DNA from: Saposhnikovia divaricata
Lineage: Eukaryota > Streptophyta > Magnoliopsida > Apiales > Apiaceae
Length of the DNA: 64,000 nucleotides
Direction: 5' to 3'
Assembly (NCBI GenBank): GCA_036435485.1
Contig: CM071596.1
Coordinates: forward strand, 137,789,001-137,853,000
Shown: positions 37,399-49,700 of the stretch, piece by piece
Layout of the letters: each line of letters opens with the position of its first letter
How positions within the stretch are numbered: position 1 is the stretch's first letter
The notes under the pieces: model-generated
Told to the model about the DNA's origin: nothing
Seen by the model: only the letters and a program-made list of their open reading frames with translations
Database searches by the model: none
Program-made: the position numbers and the translations under genes

Positions 37399-40300
37399 TG
37401 TAACACCCTCACTAGCCAACAATAATATTATAAACTCTTATATTCAATTAAACATTAATATAGGGGAAATCTTAGAAATTTCGGCATGATGTAATCATAA
37501 ACCGAACTAACCACCTGCTCAAACAATTAAGTAGAACTAAAACAATCCACTTGCATAAGTTAATTTAAACCACAAGAAATAAAACCATGCCAACCCAGAC
37601 CGCTCACAGGTCACTGTATGAAACAACTACCAATAGCTATTACAACCCAGAACTGAATCAAATAATATACAACCCATCAAATATAATAGCCTGACTACTA
37701 GTACAGACGTAATATGAAACAGGAATATGTACACTACCCATCCAACCACCTCGACCCTCTGACTGCCTCGGTGACTACCCCAACCAGACGGGCCACTTCT
37801 TCTAGACATCTCCTGGCTTAGCTGAGGAAACAGAATTAGCAAGCAAGTGAGCCAAAATGCTCAGCAAGTATATATATATACAATTAAAACATCAACAACT
37901 GAAATGTCTGCAAGATTGTCAAGAATTAACAATCAACATTATATAAGCTCAACTGAAAGTTCATCTTTTGTCTGAATCATAAAATAGAAGAGGATTGGAC
38001 TATCATGCATTTTATAAATAAAAACAATTATAAGGTTAGGCTGCTGATCAGTCACGCACTAACCCCGGACAAACGCACACAGCAATGTCCTTAATGGATC
38101 CATGGCACACATTGGCCTTAATAATTTCTGACCACGAATCTGGTCCGACCCTTACGGTCCACATTTTTAAAAAACTAACAGTCCAATCCTAACTAAACAT
38201 CAGGTGCCGGAACAATCGACCACCTCAACTGCCAAACACCCTGGACACGTTCGTTCCAGGTTAACATCTCAAATCTCACCAAATAGAATAAGGTCGGGTA
38301 ATTTCTGAATTAAATATCGACAAGTTCGATATGGCAAAAAGGGGTATTAATTTAAGTCAAGCTACTAAAGGATCAACGAAAATGATATAATCGATCTGGG
38401 GTATAACAATTGAATATTCATAATTAATGGAAATTATCAGAACAGTTATATCAAGGTTAAATCGATTACATAAGAATCAAGTTATGATAATCATAATTCG
38501 CTGGAAATATAAGTGAAGCGGTTTACTTGAAAGAGAGGTGGAACAATATACTTGCAAGGGATATGGATGTAATCAATTCACTAAAAGAATCAACAATTCA
38601 GTAGAATCAATTCGGGGTATAACAATTATGTATTCGAAATTTCGGGAAATTAACAGAACAATTATAGCAGGAATAATTCGAATGAGCATATGAATCAGGT
38701 TTTATAATCATAACTCATTTAAAAGATAATTGAAACAATTTACTTGCCTTAGCTAGACAATCACAGAATCCGAGGTGTCTTTACGTCCTCAGCTTTAGCC
38801 TTCCCTTTATCCACGGAATCTACACATAATATAACACTATTTTAGAATCCTGTTTAGTACTCGCTAATCAATATAAACATTCCACTAGTCTACCCCTGCG
38901 AATAGTCCCCTAATTTGCATTTCTATACTTATATAATAGCTATATATATATATAAGCCACGGATAGTAGCATTTAATCATATTGGCACATTAACACATAA
39001 TACACAAATTTTAAAATATGAAGCCCGACTCACAACTCGTATAAGTTAAATAATTATACATACTCATATCCAAGAAATGATGTTAATATATTTTAGAAAA
39101 ATTTTGACGGCATCCCCTTTATACGGGGGACTGCCAGTCGGGATACAGCCGACACAACCAACACAAATTTCAATTACCACTCGAATCCATAATTAGTATT
39201 CAATCCCAATTCACATCTCGATTTGCATTTACAATCCTCCGATTCATAATTTAATACCATTTAAGCAATTAATACCAACTCGATAATAAATTACAATTTA
39301 TTAGATAAATAACAAATATTAAATATTAAATAATTTTTGGCTCAGAAAATAATCATCATCGCCAAATTTCCCGACTCAATTTAATATCATCGTCGAGGGC
39401 AAAATCTCGAGGGTTCCCATATATTTAGGGCTTCCAACTCGAAACTCCGCACAAGATTTTCCATTCGAAAAGTTAACAATTTCAGTAAACAATTCAACAA
39501 GCTTCGACAGAAATTAATCAATATATAATCACGGAGTGTATTCAGTTAAGCCATTATAACATCACCAATTCAACCATAAGAACCGAAATTTTTTTTTTTC
39601 AATCACCGGAACAATTCAACCCAGATTATTACCCACACCATCACGACCCACACACAGCTATCATCACATTCTCAGACTCGTTATATCATGCGAATTGCTA
39701 CCAACACAGGCCACAAAGCCACATCACGCCAATAACCAAAACAGGGGAGGGGTAATCTCCAGGTTTGTAATGTACCCAGCATACATTAGTTCACCATACA
39801 TAGACCCACGACCTCAATTACACACACCCAATACATATATACTCACACCCACATCAACAGTCGGTGGCCAAAACAGGGAAGGGAAGAATTGGTGACACTC
39901 ATACACTGCAGGAGGAAACAGAGGAACACACCTAGCTGTATAATTACACACACACAGATACGTTTCATACACACGCACACAAGCACTCGACACCACACCC
40001 ATATCAAACTTGCGCTAATTAGAACACACACACACACACTTGAGGCAAGCAAAACAGAACAACGAGATGCTCTACGAACATCACACAGCACAACCGCAAC
40101 TTACCAGGACCAGGGTGATCAGAATTTGTAAAGGTCGAGTTTTATTGAGAGAAAGAGAAGAGATTTGGGGAGAGATATTTGAGAGATCTTGTGGGAGAGA
40201 GATTTTTCCAGAATAACCGAGAGAGTACCAGGCCCAACTGAGGTTTCTAATTTAGGGATTTGAGTTATAAGGATTTGGGGAAAAATTTAAAAGGAGTGTT

Positions 40301-40856
40301 TTCATAATTTCTTTTCGCTGAAATTCTTAAAAATCATTTAAAATCACAATTAAATAGAAAAATGGTTGGGTATTAAATTTTAAAATTTTAAAATGAAGAA
40401 GGTAAAATTATGATCACCCACATATTTTTAAAATATTTTTCGGACCAAAAACGAAGTAAATACGAATTTTACAAGATTAAACCCTTAAATTGGAAAATAA
40501 TTCGAAAAATCATTTTAAAATCCTTGAAACTCAAAATAATTCACCAAACATTATTAAAAGTCATATAAACTAATAAAGTTATTAATGAAGAAGATTTCAG
40601 GATTTCTGCTAATCCCGAAGATTTAATAAAATTCACAGAAGATAAATATAACGCAATTAAATAGGAAATAAATCCCAAAAATATAATTAAAATAGTCGGG
40701 CTTACATAACACATATAAAATATCAATCTGACCTCCAAATATTATTCCACAGACACATCACCTCCACAACAATTATATACACCACATAATTCACATTTAA
40801 TAATAAAATAAATAACTTTTAGTGATTAAATAATCTGAAATTTCTAAGGCGTTATA
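37399..40856 (-). mobile_element. 3' LTR of element C (3458 bp)
   Basis: Read on the - strand it starts TATAACGCC after the PPT and ends GTGTTACA. The start is TA, not TG; both flanking duplications and the solo copy D confirm this boundary. It contains a relaxed version of the conserved LTR motif (GTGACTGATCAGCAG on the - strand, near 38042-38056) and CA-rich stretches around 39940-40040. Small frames at 37627-37842 and 39695-40131 recur in the other LTR only because the LTRs are copies. Confidence 0.93.
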
Positions 40857-40869
40857 ACCTTCCCCCCTT
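40857..40869 (-). other. Polypurine tract of element C
   Basis: On the - strand AAGGGGGGAAGGT abuts the 3' LTR start TATAACGCC. Confidence 0.85.
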
Positions 40870-40896
40870 AAAAGGATTCTGTCCCCAGAATCTCAC

Positions 40897-43800
40897 CTAA
40901 GAGAATAATTGAGGATACTTTTCCAGCATATCGCTTTCCAACTCCCAAGTTGATTCTTCCACCTTGGGGTTTCTCCACAAAACTCGCACTATAGGAATTG
41001 TCTTATTCCTCAAAACCTTTTCTTTTCGATCTAGTATTTTGATAGGCTGCTCCACATAAGATAAATCTGGCTGAATCTCTATCGGCTCATATTCGATGAC
41101 ATGTTTAGAATCCAGATGGTATTTCTTAAGCATGGATACATGGAACACGTTATGAATATGTTGCATATGAGGCGGTAAAGCTAGCTCGTAGGCGACTTTC
41201 CCGACTTTCTTCAATACCTCGAAAGGCCCAACAAATCTTGGACTTAATTTTCCTTTCTTGCCAAATCTTACTAACCCTTTCCACGGAGATACTTTCAACA
41301 GTACTTGCTCTCCTTCTTCAAATTCCATATTCTTTCTGGCCAAATCAGCGTACTTCTTCTGTCGGTTCTGAGCTGTCACTAACCGTTTTTGAATAAGTTG
41401 AACTACTTCCTTGGTTTGCTGCACTAACTCAGGTCCGAGTATCTTTCGCTCGCCAACTTCTTCCCAGTATACTGGAGATCGACACTTTCGTCCATATAAC
41501 GCTTCATACGGTGGCATACCGATACTAGCATGAAAGCTATTGTTGTAAGAAAATTCCACTAACGGCAAGTGTTCATCCCAACTTCCTGCAAAATCCAATG
41601 CACAAACTCGGAGCATGTCTTCAATTGTTTGAATCGTTCTTTCACTCTGTCCGTCAGTCTGAGGATGGTATGCAGTACTCATTTTTAATTCGGTGCCCAA
41701 ACATTCTTGAAAACTTCTCCAGAATCTCGAATTAAATCTTGGATCTCGATCTGAGACTATTGATACTGGAACTCCATGTCGCACCACAATTTCTTTTATG
41801 TATAGATGAACTAATTTGTCTAGTGAAAACCTCTCATTTATTGGGAGAAAGTGTGCAGATTTTGTTAAGCGATCAACAATTACCCAGATAGCATCATAAT
41901 TAGCTCTCGTCCTTGGCAATCCAACCACAAAGTCCATTGCAATATGTTCCCATTTCCACTCGGGAATCTCTAATGGTTGTAGCATCCCACTTGGCCTTTG
42001 ATGTTCTGCTTTTACTTTCTGACAGGTCAAACACTTACTTACCCATTCAGCAATATCTCTCTTCATATCCGGCCACCAGAAATTTCTTTTCAAGTCTCGA
42101 TACATTTTCGTACTTCCTGGATGAATCGAATATTTCGAGCTGTGTGCTTCCTGTAGAATCTCATTCTTCAACTCTGTCACATTGGGTATCCAAATACGTG
42201 AAGAAAATCTTAATATCCCCTTGTCATCTACCTGTGTGCATATTTCTTCACCCGTTAACTTGTTCACATCTCCGCTCATGACTTCCTCCTGGCATCTGCG
42301 AATCCTTTCTAACAATTCTGGCTGAAACGTCATGGTGTACACCGTATCTGTACTACTAGCAGGCATACACACCTCTATCTCCAACCTTTCAAACTCTTTG
42401 TATAATTCCTCAGGCATTGTCAACATACTGATTTTCTCCTTCCTACTTAAAGCGTCCGCCACCACGTTCGCCTTCCCAGGATGATAGTTGATGGTACAAT
42501 CATAATCCTTGAGTAATTCCAACCATCTTCTCTGTCTCATATTTAACTCCTTCTGGGTGAAAATATACTTTAAACTCTTGTGGTCCGTGTAAATTTCACA
42601 CTTTTCCCCATACAGATAATGTCTCCAAATCTTCAAGGCGAAAACAATCGCGGCTAATTCTAAGTCATGAGTAGGATATTTCTGCTCGTGAGGTTTCAAT
42701 TGTCTCGAAGCGTAAGCAATTACCTTACCGTGCTGCATTAGTACACATCCCAAGCCTTTGTGAGATGCATCACTGTAGATCACAAAATTTCTCTTTTCAT
42801 CTGGAAGTGTCAATACAGGTGCAGTCACCAATCTCTTCTTCAATTCCTGAAAACTTTCTTCACACTTCTCATTCCACACAAACTTTTCATTCTTCCTTGT
42901 CAACTTTGTTAGTGGGGTGGTTATCTTCGCAAAGTCTTGAACAAATCTTCGATAGTATCCCGCCAATCCTAAGAAACTTCGAACTTCTGTAGGTGTTTTA
43001 GGTCTGTCCCAATTCATCACGGCTTCAATCTTAGCAGGATCCACTTTGATCCCTTCACTGCTGATAACGTGCCCCAAAAACTGCACTTCTTTCAACCAAA
43101 ACTCACACTTGGAAAATTTCGCATACAATTTCTCTTTCCTCAACGTTTCTAAGGTTATTCTCAAATGTCCTGCATGCTCTTCTTCGGTCTTCGAGTATAT
43201 CAAAATATCATCTATAAACACAATCACAAACTTATCCAAATATTTCTTGAAGACTCTATTCATTAGGTCCATGAACGCTGCTGGTGCATTAGTTAACCCA
43301 AAGGCCATCACTAAGAACTCGTAGTGCCCATACCTAGTCCGAAACGCTGTTTTTGGAACGTCTTCCGGTCTAATCTTTAATTGAAAATATCCTGACCGCA
43401 AATCAATCTTCGAGAAACAAGTTGCTCCTTTTAACTGATCAAATAAATCGTCAATTCTTGGCAAAGGGTATTTATTCTTAATGGTCAACTTATTTAGTTC
43501 CCGATAATCGATACACAGTCTCATACTTCCATCCTTCTTCTTTACAAATAGTACCGGAGCTCCCCACGGCGATACACTAGGTCTAATAATACCTTTCTCC
43601 AGAAGATCTTGCAATTGAACTGCCAATTCCTTCATCTCTACAGGTGCCATTCGATAGGGAGCCTTTGACACTGGTTCAGTTCCTGGGGCTAAATCGATGG
43701 TAAATTCTATTTCTCTATCCGGAGGTAATCCGGGAAGTTCATCCGAAAAAACATCAAGAAATTCATTCACCACTGGAATTTCCTCTATCTTAGGCACCTC

Positions 43801-45543
43801 TTGACTAGTATCCATAACATAAGCCATATAGCCCTCGCATCCTTGCCTCAACAGCCTCTTTGTTTGAATGATCGATAAAAATCTCCTATCTTGCCTCTGA
43901 CCCCTAAAGGTAACCTCTACATTATCAGAGGGTTTAAGGATCACCTTCTTATTCTTACAATCAATTTGGGCATTATTCTCTGTTAACCAATCCATTCCTA
44001 AGATAACATCAAATTCACCTAACTGAAAGGGTATCAAATTAGCGTAAAAACAATGCCCTGAAATATCAATCTTGCAACGAGGACACACTTGAGTAACCGG
44101 AATTCGTTCTGAATTAGCTATTTCTATAACCATAGCTTCACGTAACATACATACCTCACAATTTAACCTTTGAACAAATTCTTTGGATATAAAGGATTTC
44201 GTAGCCCCGGAATCAATTAACACTTTAGCTTGAACAGAATTTACAGGGAGCGTACCTGCTACCACATCCGAATTCTTAATAGCTTCGTTCAGAGTCATGT
44301 TGAAAGTCCTTGCCACTGGTCTGACACTTGCTGTTGGGGGTGCTTCAATTGCTTGCAGTATTGGATTAGCCAGAACTGGAGGTTTCACTACAGGTACTTT
44401 ACAGTCTTTCATTATATGCCCTGGCTTCCCACAACGGTGACACACAATTCCTGCCTTGCATTCCCGAGCATAATGACCTTTTTGATTACATTTGAAACAC
44501 GTCACCTCCAACTTTGTACACACTCCAGGATGCCTTTTCCCACAAGTCTTGCACTCTGCCAAGGGTGGCCTAACCAATTTCTGCTGACTCGCATCTTGAA
44601 TTCTATTTCCTTGGCCCCCATTCCCTGATCCCGGCTTCTTAGGGTTCCCATACTTTCCTGGCTGGAATCCTGGCTTTTTATTTGGCACATTCTGAGAACT
44701 GCCTTGCTCTTGTCGTTCCCCCATTGACCCAGCCTTTCTTTTCTTTCCTTCTTTTTCCTTGAAGTATAATTCGCTTTCTCCTTCAGCTATCATGGCCTTC
44801 TGCACCACCGCTGCATAAGTCTCCAGCTCCAAAACTGCTAGTTTAGTACGAATCCATGGTTTCAATCCGTGTTGAAACCTCTTTGCCTTCTTCCTCTCCG
44901 TGTCCATATAGGCCGGAGCAAACCTAGCTAGTTCGGTAAACTTGGTTTCATATTCTGTCACAGACATTTTTCCCTGCTTCAATTCCAAAAACTTCATCTC
45001 CATCTGGTCTTTCATATAGTCGGGGAAATACTTTTCCAAAAATAGCTCTGTAAACCTTTCCCAAGGAATCACCTCAGTAGCTTCCAACATCTTCACCGAC
45101 TCCCACCAATAAGTGGCTTCATTTTTCAAGAAATAACTTACGTACTCAGTTTGTTTATCTGCTGGGACCCCTACCAGTGCAATAGCTTTTTCCATCTCTT
45201 TTAACCAAGATCTCGCCTCCACCGGGTCCGCTGTTCCTTTAAACTCAGGAGGTTTAACTGCCTGGAAAGACTTAAAAGTGACCACCGGAGGAACAGGTGG
45301 CTGCTGCTGCTGCTGTTGCTGTTGTTGTTGCTGTTGCTGTTGTTGTTGCTGTTGCTGTTGTTGTTGCTGAGCCAACAACTGCTGCTGTAATTGCTGCTGT
45401 TGCTGTGCTAGAGTAGCAGTCTGCTGAACAAGAGTTTGTAATATTTGTGCTAAGGCAGGGTCCATCTGTCCAACAGGAGGTGGATTAGCTTGTTCACCCT
45501 GATCGGTGGTTCGGGTATTTTGTTTCTTCTTTCTTGGAGGCAT
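40897..45543 (-). CDS. Intact Gag-Pol polyprotein of element C (about 1548 aa)
   Basis: One uninterrupted frame encodes the whole retrotransposon polyprotein. I chose the ATG at 45543 (MPPRKKKQ); seven more codons upstream are open but begin with TTG. In order (numbering from that extended start): a glutamine-rich tract (54-88); Gag (about 95-270, with YYW-like TYWWES); three zinc knuckles (338-349 shortened, CFKCNQKGHYAREC 356-369, CHRCGKPGHIMKDC 375-388); protease VLIDSGATKSF (448-458); RT (about 640-840) with catalytic FIDD at 783-786; RNase H (about 925-1042, SDASH and HPGKANVVADALS); integrase with H1141, H1148, C1178, C1181 and the triad D1211, D1272, E1308; GPF module at 1446; and a C-terminal chromodomain-like end (VRVLWRNPKVEESTWELESDM). 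This layout is that of a Tekay/Del chromovirus. The chromodomain is expected to steer integration to particular chromatin. Confidence 0.95.
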   Translation of the reverse strand: MPPRKKKQNTRTTDQGEQANPPPVGQMDPALAQILQTLVQQTATLAQQQQQLQQQLLAQQQQQQQQQQQQQQQQQQQQQQQPPVPPVVTFKSFQAVKPPEFKGTADPVEARSWLKEMEKAIALVGVPADKQTEYVSYFLKNEATYWWESVKMLEATEVIPWERFTELFLEKYFPDYMKDQMEMKFLELKQGKMSVTEYETKFTELARFAPAYMDTERKKAKRFQHGLKPWIRTKLAVLELETYAAVVQKAMIAEGESELYFKEKEGKKRKAGSMGERQEQGSSQNVPNKKPGFQPGKYGNPKKPGSGNGGQGNRIQDASQQKLVRPPLAECKTCGKRHPGVCTKLEVTCFKCNQKGHYARECKAGIVCHRCGKPGHIMKDCKVPVVKPPVLANPILQAIEAPPTASVRPVARTFNMTLNEAIKNSDVVAGTLPVNSVQAKVLIDSGATKSFISKEFVQRLNCEVCMLREAMVIEIANSERIPVTQVCPRCKIDISGHCFYANLIPFQLGEFDVILGMDWLTENNAQIDCKNKKVILKPSDNVEVTFRGQRQDRRFLSIIQTKRLLRQGCEGYMAYVMDTSQEVPKIEEIPVVNEFLDVFSDELPGLPPDREIEFTIDLAPGTEPVSKAPYRMAPVEMKELAVQLQDLLEKGIIRPSVSPWGAPVLFVKKKDGSMRLCIDYRELNKLTIKNKYPLPRIDDLFDQLKGATCFSKIDLRSGYFQLKIRPEDVPKTAFRTRYGHYEFLVMAFGLTNAPAAFMDLMNRVFKKYLDKFVIVFIDDILIYSKTEEEHAGHLRITLETLRKEKLYAKFSKCEFWLKEVQFLGHVISSEGIKVDPAKIEAVMNWDRPKTPTEVRSFLGLAGYYRRFVQDFAKITTPLTKLTRKNEKFVWNEKCEESFQELKKRLVTAPVLTLPDEKRNFVIYSDASHKGLGCVLMQHGKVIAYASRQLKPHEQKYPTHDLELAAIVFALKIWRHYLYGEKCEIYTDHKSLKYIFTQKELNMRQRRWLELLKDYDCTINYHPGKANVVADALSRKEKISMLTMPEELYKEFERLEIEVCMPASSTDTVYTMTFQPELLERIRRCQEEVMSGDVNKLTGEEICTQVDDKGILRFSSRIWIPNVTELKNEILQEAHSSKYSIHPGSTKMYRDLKRNFWWPDMKRDIAEWVSKCLTCQKVKAEHQRPSGMLQPLEIPEWKWEHIAMDFVVGLPRTRANYDAIWVIVDRLTKSAHFLPINERFSLDKLVHLYIKEIVVRHGVPVSIVSDRDPRFNSRFWRSFQECLGTELKMSTAYHPQTDGQSERTIQTIEDMLRVCALDFAGSWDEHLPLVEFSYNNSFHASIGMPPYEALYGRKCRSPVYWEEVGERKILGPELVQQTKEVVQLIQKRLVTAQNRQKKYADLARKNMEFEEGEQVLLKVSPWKGLVRFGKKGKLSPRFVGPFEVLKKVGKVAYELALPPHMQHIHNVFHVSMLKKYHLDSKHVIEYEPIEIQPDLSYVEQPIKILDRKEKVLRNKTIPIVRVLWRNPKVEESTWELESDMLEKYPQLFS
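45300..45405 (-). repeat. CAG/CAA trinucleotide tract coding poly-glutamine in Gag of element C
   Basis: On the + strand a run of TGC/TTG triplets encodes about 35 mostly glutamine residues near the Gag N-terminus. Mixed CAA and CAG codons suggest growth by replication slippage followed by point changes. Confidence 0.85.
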
Positions 45544-46116
45544 ATTTCTGAAATCAATGAACAATTATATTAAATTCGGGTTCAGAAAATAATGACTCAA
45601 AATGATCCAACTTAAACAAACAATGCATATATTGCTGAAAAGTAATTCAAGGTCTCCAACCAATATTCCGGTCAACAATTGATTCACAGGGTGCAATAGG
45701 ATATCAATCCAAGGTTACACAAGGTATTCACAAACGTTCAGTAGGTACCATAAAGAAACAATAGTCATAATGCTAAGGTCAAACATAGTATCGAAAGTAA
45801 AAACAATGCTAGAAGGAAATGGTGCTGAAAGTAAATATGAAACGAGCAGTAAATAAGATGCTTAAGGAAATGACAGTATAAGGAAATTTAACACAGTTCT
45901 GCAAAAGTGATAATGATATATATATAGATAGATCTGATACAAGCGTAAGAACAACGCTTCGATAAGGGTACAGCATAATACTAAAAGAAGAGACTGCTAG
46001 CATCTAGTCACAGTACAACAGATATATACAACAAAACTGGTCGCACTGCTAATCCTGACGTACTACTACTACCATAACAGGCCTCTAAATACCACATCAT
46101 CATACTACCCTAATCA

Positions 46117-46632
46117 TCACTGGTCATCATCGTCATCCGACTCTCCCCGCCAAGCTGATCCCAGAATGCTCTCCAGCTCTGCCGTCACCAGACCTAGAGT
46201 CACCTGCTGTGTCACAAATGCCGGCTCATCTCGGGATCTAATCCGTCCCCGCCTAATGACAACACGTCTAAGAGCTCGTACTCGCCTCCGGACATCCTCC
46301 AGCTCAGCTACCGCTCTATCTCTATCTCTAACCCGATCCTCCTCCCCAGCCCTCAAAGCCCTCAACTCTGCCATCTGCCCTAAGAGATAGTCCCTCTTTC
46401 GGGCCACTCGCTCGTACACATGATATGGAACAGGCTGAGGAGTGTACTGATATGCTGGCCCATTCACCGAGCCCTGCGATCCTACGAACGGCTGCATAAC
46501 CCCTGGGGAAATCTGCTGCGGTACAGAAGCCCCTCCTTCCGGATCCTCGTCCGGGTCTGAATCGGAACCAGAAGCAGGTGCCTGAAGTATACATATATAT
46601 ATATATATATAATTAGACTTCCTATCTCTCAC
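46117..46632 (-). CDS. Extra ORF between 5' LTR and gag of element C (up to 171 aa, unknown)
   Basis: An open frame of 171 codons lies in the leader between PBS (46716) and gag (45543), on the same strand. The first dozen residues (YIYIYI) come from an AT microsatellite, so the true start is uncertain; translation may begin at an internal Met (MQPFVG) or after splicing, since TATACTTCAG just before GCACCTGC looks like a 3' splice site. The rest is acidic and proline-rich at first (SDSDPDEDPEGG), then a strongly charged, probably coiled-coil stretch (RKRDYLLGQMAELRALRAGEED ... AELEDVRRRVRALRR), ending in an acidic tail (GESDDDDDQ). I recognise no domain. Extra ORFs upstream of gag are known in other gypsy lineages such as Tat/Ogre. 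GC content is higher than its surroundings, consistent with coding. Confidence 0.55.
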   Translation of the reverse strand: MRDRKSNYIYIYICILQAPASGSDSDPDEDPEGGASVPQQISPGVMQPFVGSQGSVNGPAYQYTPQPVPYHVYERVARKRDYLLGQMAELRALRAGEEDRVRDRDRAVAELEDVRRRVRALRRVVIRRGRIRSRDEPAFVTQQVTLGLVTAELESILGSAWRGESDDDDDQ

Positions 46633-46702
46633 GAAACAATCCTAACCTTTCTCATAACTCTACCCCGACTCCCCACCTAATTGTTTCAGTGACTGTGACC
46701 TG

Positions 46703-46716
46703 TGGCTCTGATACCA
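46703..46716 (-). other. Primer binding site of element C (tRNA-iMet)
   Basis: On the - strand TGGTATCAGAGCCA follows the 5' LTR end TTACA after three bases. Confidence 0.93.
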
Positions 46717-46719
46717 ACT

Positions 46720-49700
46720 TGTAACACCCTCACTAGCCAACAATAATATTATAAACTCTTATATTCAATTAAACATTAATATAGGGGAAATCTTAGAAAT
46801 TTCGGCATGATGTAATCATAAACCGAACTAACCACCTGCTCAAACAATTAAGTAGAACTAAAACAATCCACTTGCATAAGTTAATTTAAACCACAAGAAA
46901 TAAAACCATGCCAACCCAGACCGCTCACAGGTCACTGTATGAAACAACTACCAATAGCTATTACAACCCAGAACTGAATCAAATAATATACAACCCATCA
47001 AATATAATAGCCTGACTACTAGTACAGACGTAATATGAAACAGGAATATGTACACTACCCATCCAACCACCTCGACCCTCTGACTGCCTCGGTGACTACC
47101 CCAACCAGACGGGCCACTTCTTCTAGACATCTCCTGGCTTAGCTGAGGAAACAGAATTAGCAAGCAAGTGAGCCAAAATGCTCAGCAAGTACATATATAT
47201 ACAATTAAAACATCAACAACTGAAATGTCTGCAAGATTGTCAAGAATTAACAATCAACATTATATAAGCTCAACTGAAAGTTCATCTTTTGTCTGAATCA
47301 TAAAATAGAAGAGGATTGGACTATCATGCATTTTATAAATAAAAACAATTATAAGGTTAGGCTGCTGATCAGTCACGCACTAACCCCGGACAAACGCACA
47401 CAGCAATGTCCTTAATGGATCCATGGCACACATTGGCCTTAATAATTTCTGACCACGAATCTGGTCCGACCCTTACGGTCCACATTTTTAAAAAACTAAC
47501 AGTCCAATCCTAACTAAACATCAGGTGCCGGAACAATCGACTACCTCAACTGCCAAACACCCTGGACACGTTCGTTCCAGGTTAACATCTCAAATCTCAC
47601 CAAATAGAATAAGGTCGGGTAATTTCTGAATTAAATATCGACAAGTTCGATATGGCAAAAAGGGGTATTAATTTAAGTCAAGCTACTAAAGGATCAACGA
47701 AAATGATATAATCGATCTGGGGTATAACAATTGAATATTCATAATTAATGGAAATTATCAGAACAGTTATATCAAGGATAAATCGATTACATAAGAATCA
47801 AGTTATGATAATCATAATTCGCTGGAAATATAAGTGAAGCGGTTTACTTGAAAGAGAGGTGGAACAATATACTTGCAAGGGATATGGATGTAATCAATTC
47901 ACTAAAAGAATCAACAATTCAGTAGAATCAATTCGGGGTATAACAATTATGTATTCGAAATTTCGGGAAATTAACAGAACAATTATAGCAGGAATAATTC
48001 GAATGAGCATATGAATCAGGTTTTATAATCATAACTCATTTAAAAGATAATTGAAACAATTTACTTGCCTTAGCTAGACAATCACAGAATCCGAGGTGTC
48101 TTTACGTCCTCAGCTTTAGCCTTCCCTTTATCCACGGAATCTACACATAATATAACACTATTTTAGAATCCTGTTTAGTACTCGCTAATCAATATAAACA
48201 TTCCACTAGTCTACCCCTGCAAATAGTCCCCTAATTTGCATTTCTATACTTATATAATAGCTATATATATATATAAGCCACGGATAGTGGCATTTAATCA
48301 TATTGGCACATTAACACATAATACACAAATTTTAAAATATGAAGCCCGACTCACAACTCGTATAAGTTAAATAATTATACATACTCATATCCAAGAAATG
48401 ATGTTAATATATTTTAGAAAAATTTTGACGGCATCCCCTTTATACGGGGGACTGCCAGTCGGGATACAGCCGACACAACCAACACAAATTTCAATTACCA
48501 CTCGAATCCATAATTAGTATTCAATCCCAATTCACATCTCGATTTGCATTTACAATCCTCCGATTCATAATTTAATACCATTTAAGCAATTAATACCAAC
48601 TCGATAATAAATTACAATTTATTAGATAAATAACAAATATTAAATATTAAATAATTTTTGGCTCAGAAAATAATCATCATCGCCAAATTTCCCGACTCAA
48701 TTTAATATCATCGTCGAGGGCAAAATCTCGAGGGTTCCCATATATTTAGGGCTTCCAACTCGAAACTCCGCACAAGATTTTCCATTCGAAAAGTTAACAA
48801 TTTCAGTAAACAATTCAACAAGCTTCGACAGAAATTAATCAATATATAATCACGGAGTGTATTCAGTTAAGCCATTATAACATCACCAATTCAACCATAA
48901 GAACCGAAATTTTTTTTTTCAATCACCGGAACAATTCAACCCAGATTATTACCCACACCATCACGACCCACACACAGCTATCATCACATTCTCAGACTCG
49001 TTATATCATGCGAATTGCTACCAACACAGGCCACAAAGCCACATCACGCCAATAACCAAAACAGGGGAGGGGTAATCTCCAGGTTTGTAATGTACCCAGC
49101 ATACATTAGTTCACCATACATAGACCCACGACCTCAATTACACACACCCAATACATATATACTCACACCCACATCAACAGTCGGTGGCCAAAACAGGGAA
49201 GGGAAGAATTGGTGACACTCATACACTGCAGGAGGAAACAGAGGAACACACCTAGTTGTATAATTACACACACACAGATACGTTTCATACACACGCACAC
49301 AAGCACTCGACACCACACCCATATCAAACTTGCGCTAATTAGAACACACACACACACACTTGAGGCAAGCAAAACAGAACAACGAGATGCTCTACGAACA
49401 TCACACAGCACAACCGCAACTTACCAGGACCAGGGTGATCAGAATTTGTAAAGGTCGAGTTTTATTGAGAGAAAGAGAAGAGATTTGGGGAGAGATATTT
49501 GAGAGATCTTGTGGGAGAGAGATTTTTCCAGAATAACCGAGAGAGTACCAGGCCCAACTGAGGTTTCTAATTTAGGGATTTGAGTTATAAGGATTTGGGG
49601 AAAAATTTAAAATGAGTGTTTTCATAATTTTTTTCGCTGAAATTCTTAAAAATCATTTAAAATCACAATTAAATAGAAAAATGGTTGGGTATTAAATTTT

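Noticed and set aside
39889..40131. 80-codon ORF in the C LTR, repeated at 49209-49451
   Set aside because: Identity between the two copies is due to the LTRs being young duplicates. The frame is His/Thr-rich from CA repeats and is not kept in solo LTR D.
41913..44628. Several + strand ORFs opposite gag-pol of element C
   Set aside because: They are shadows of the intact - strand polyprotein caused by its codon bias.
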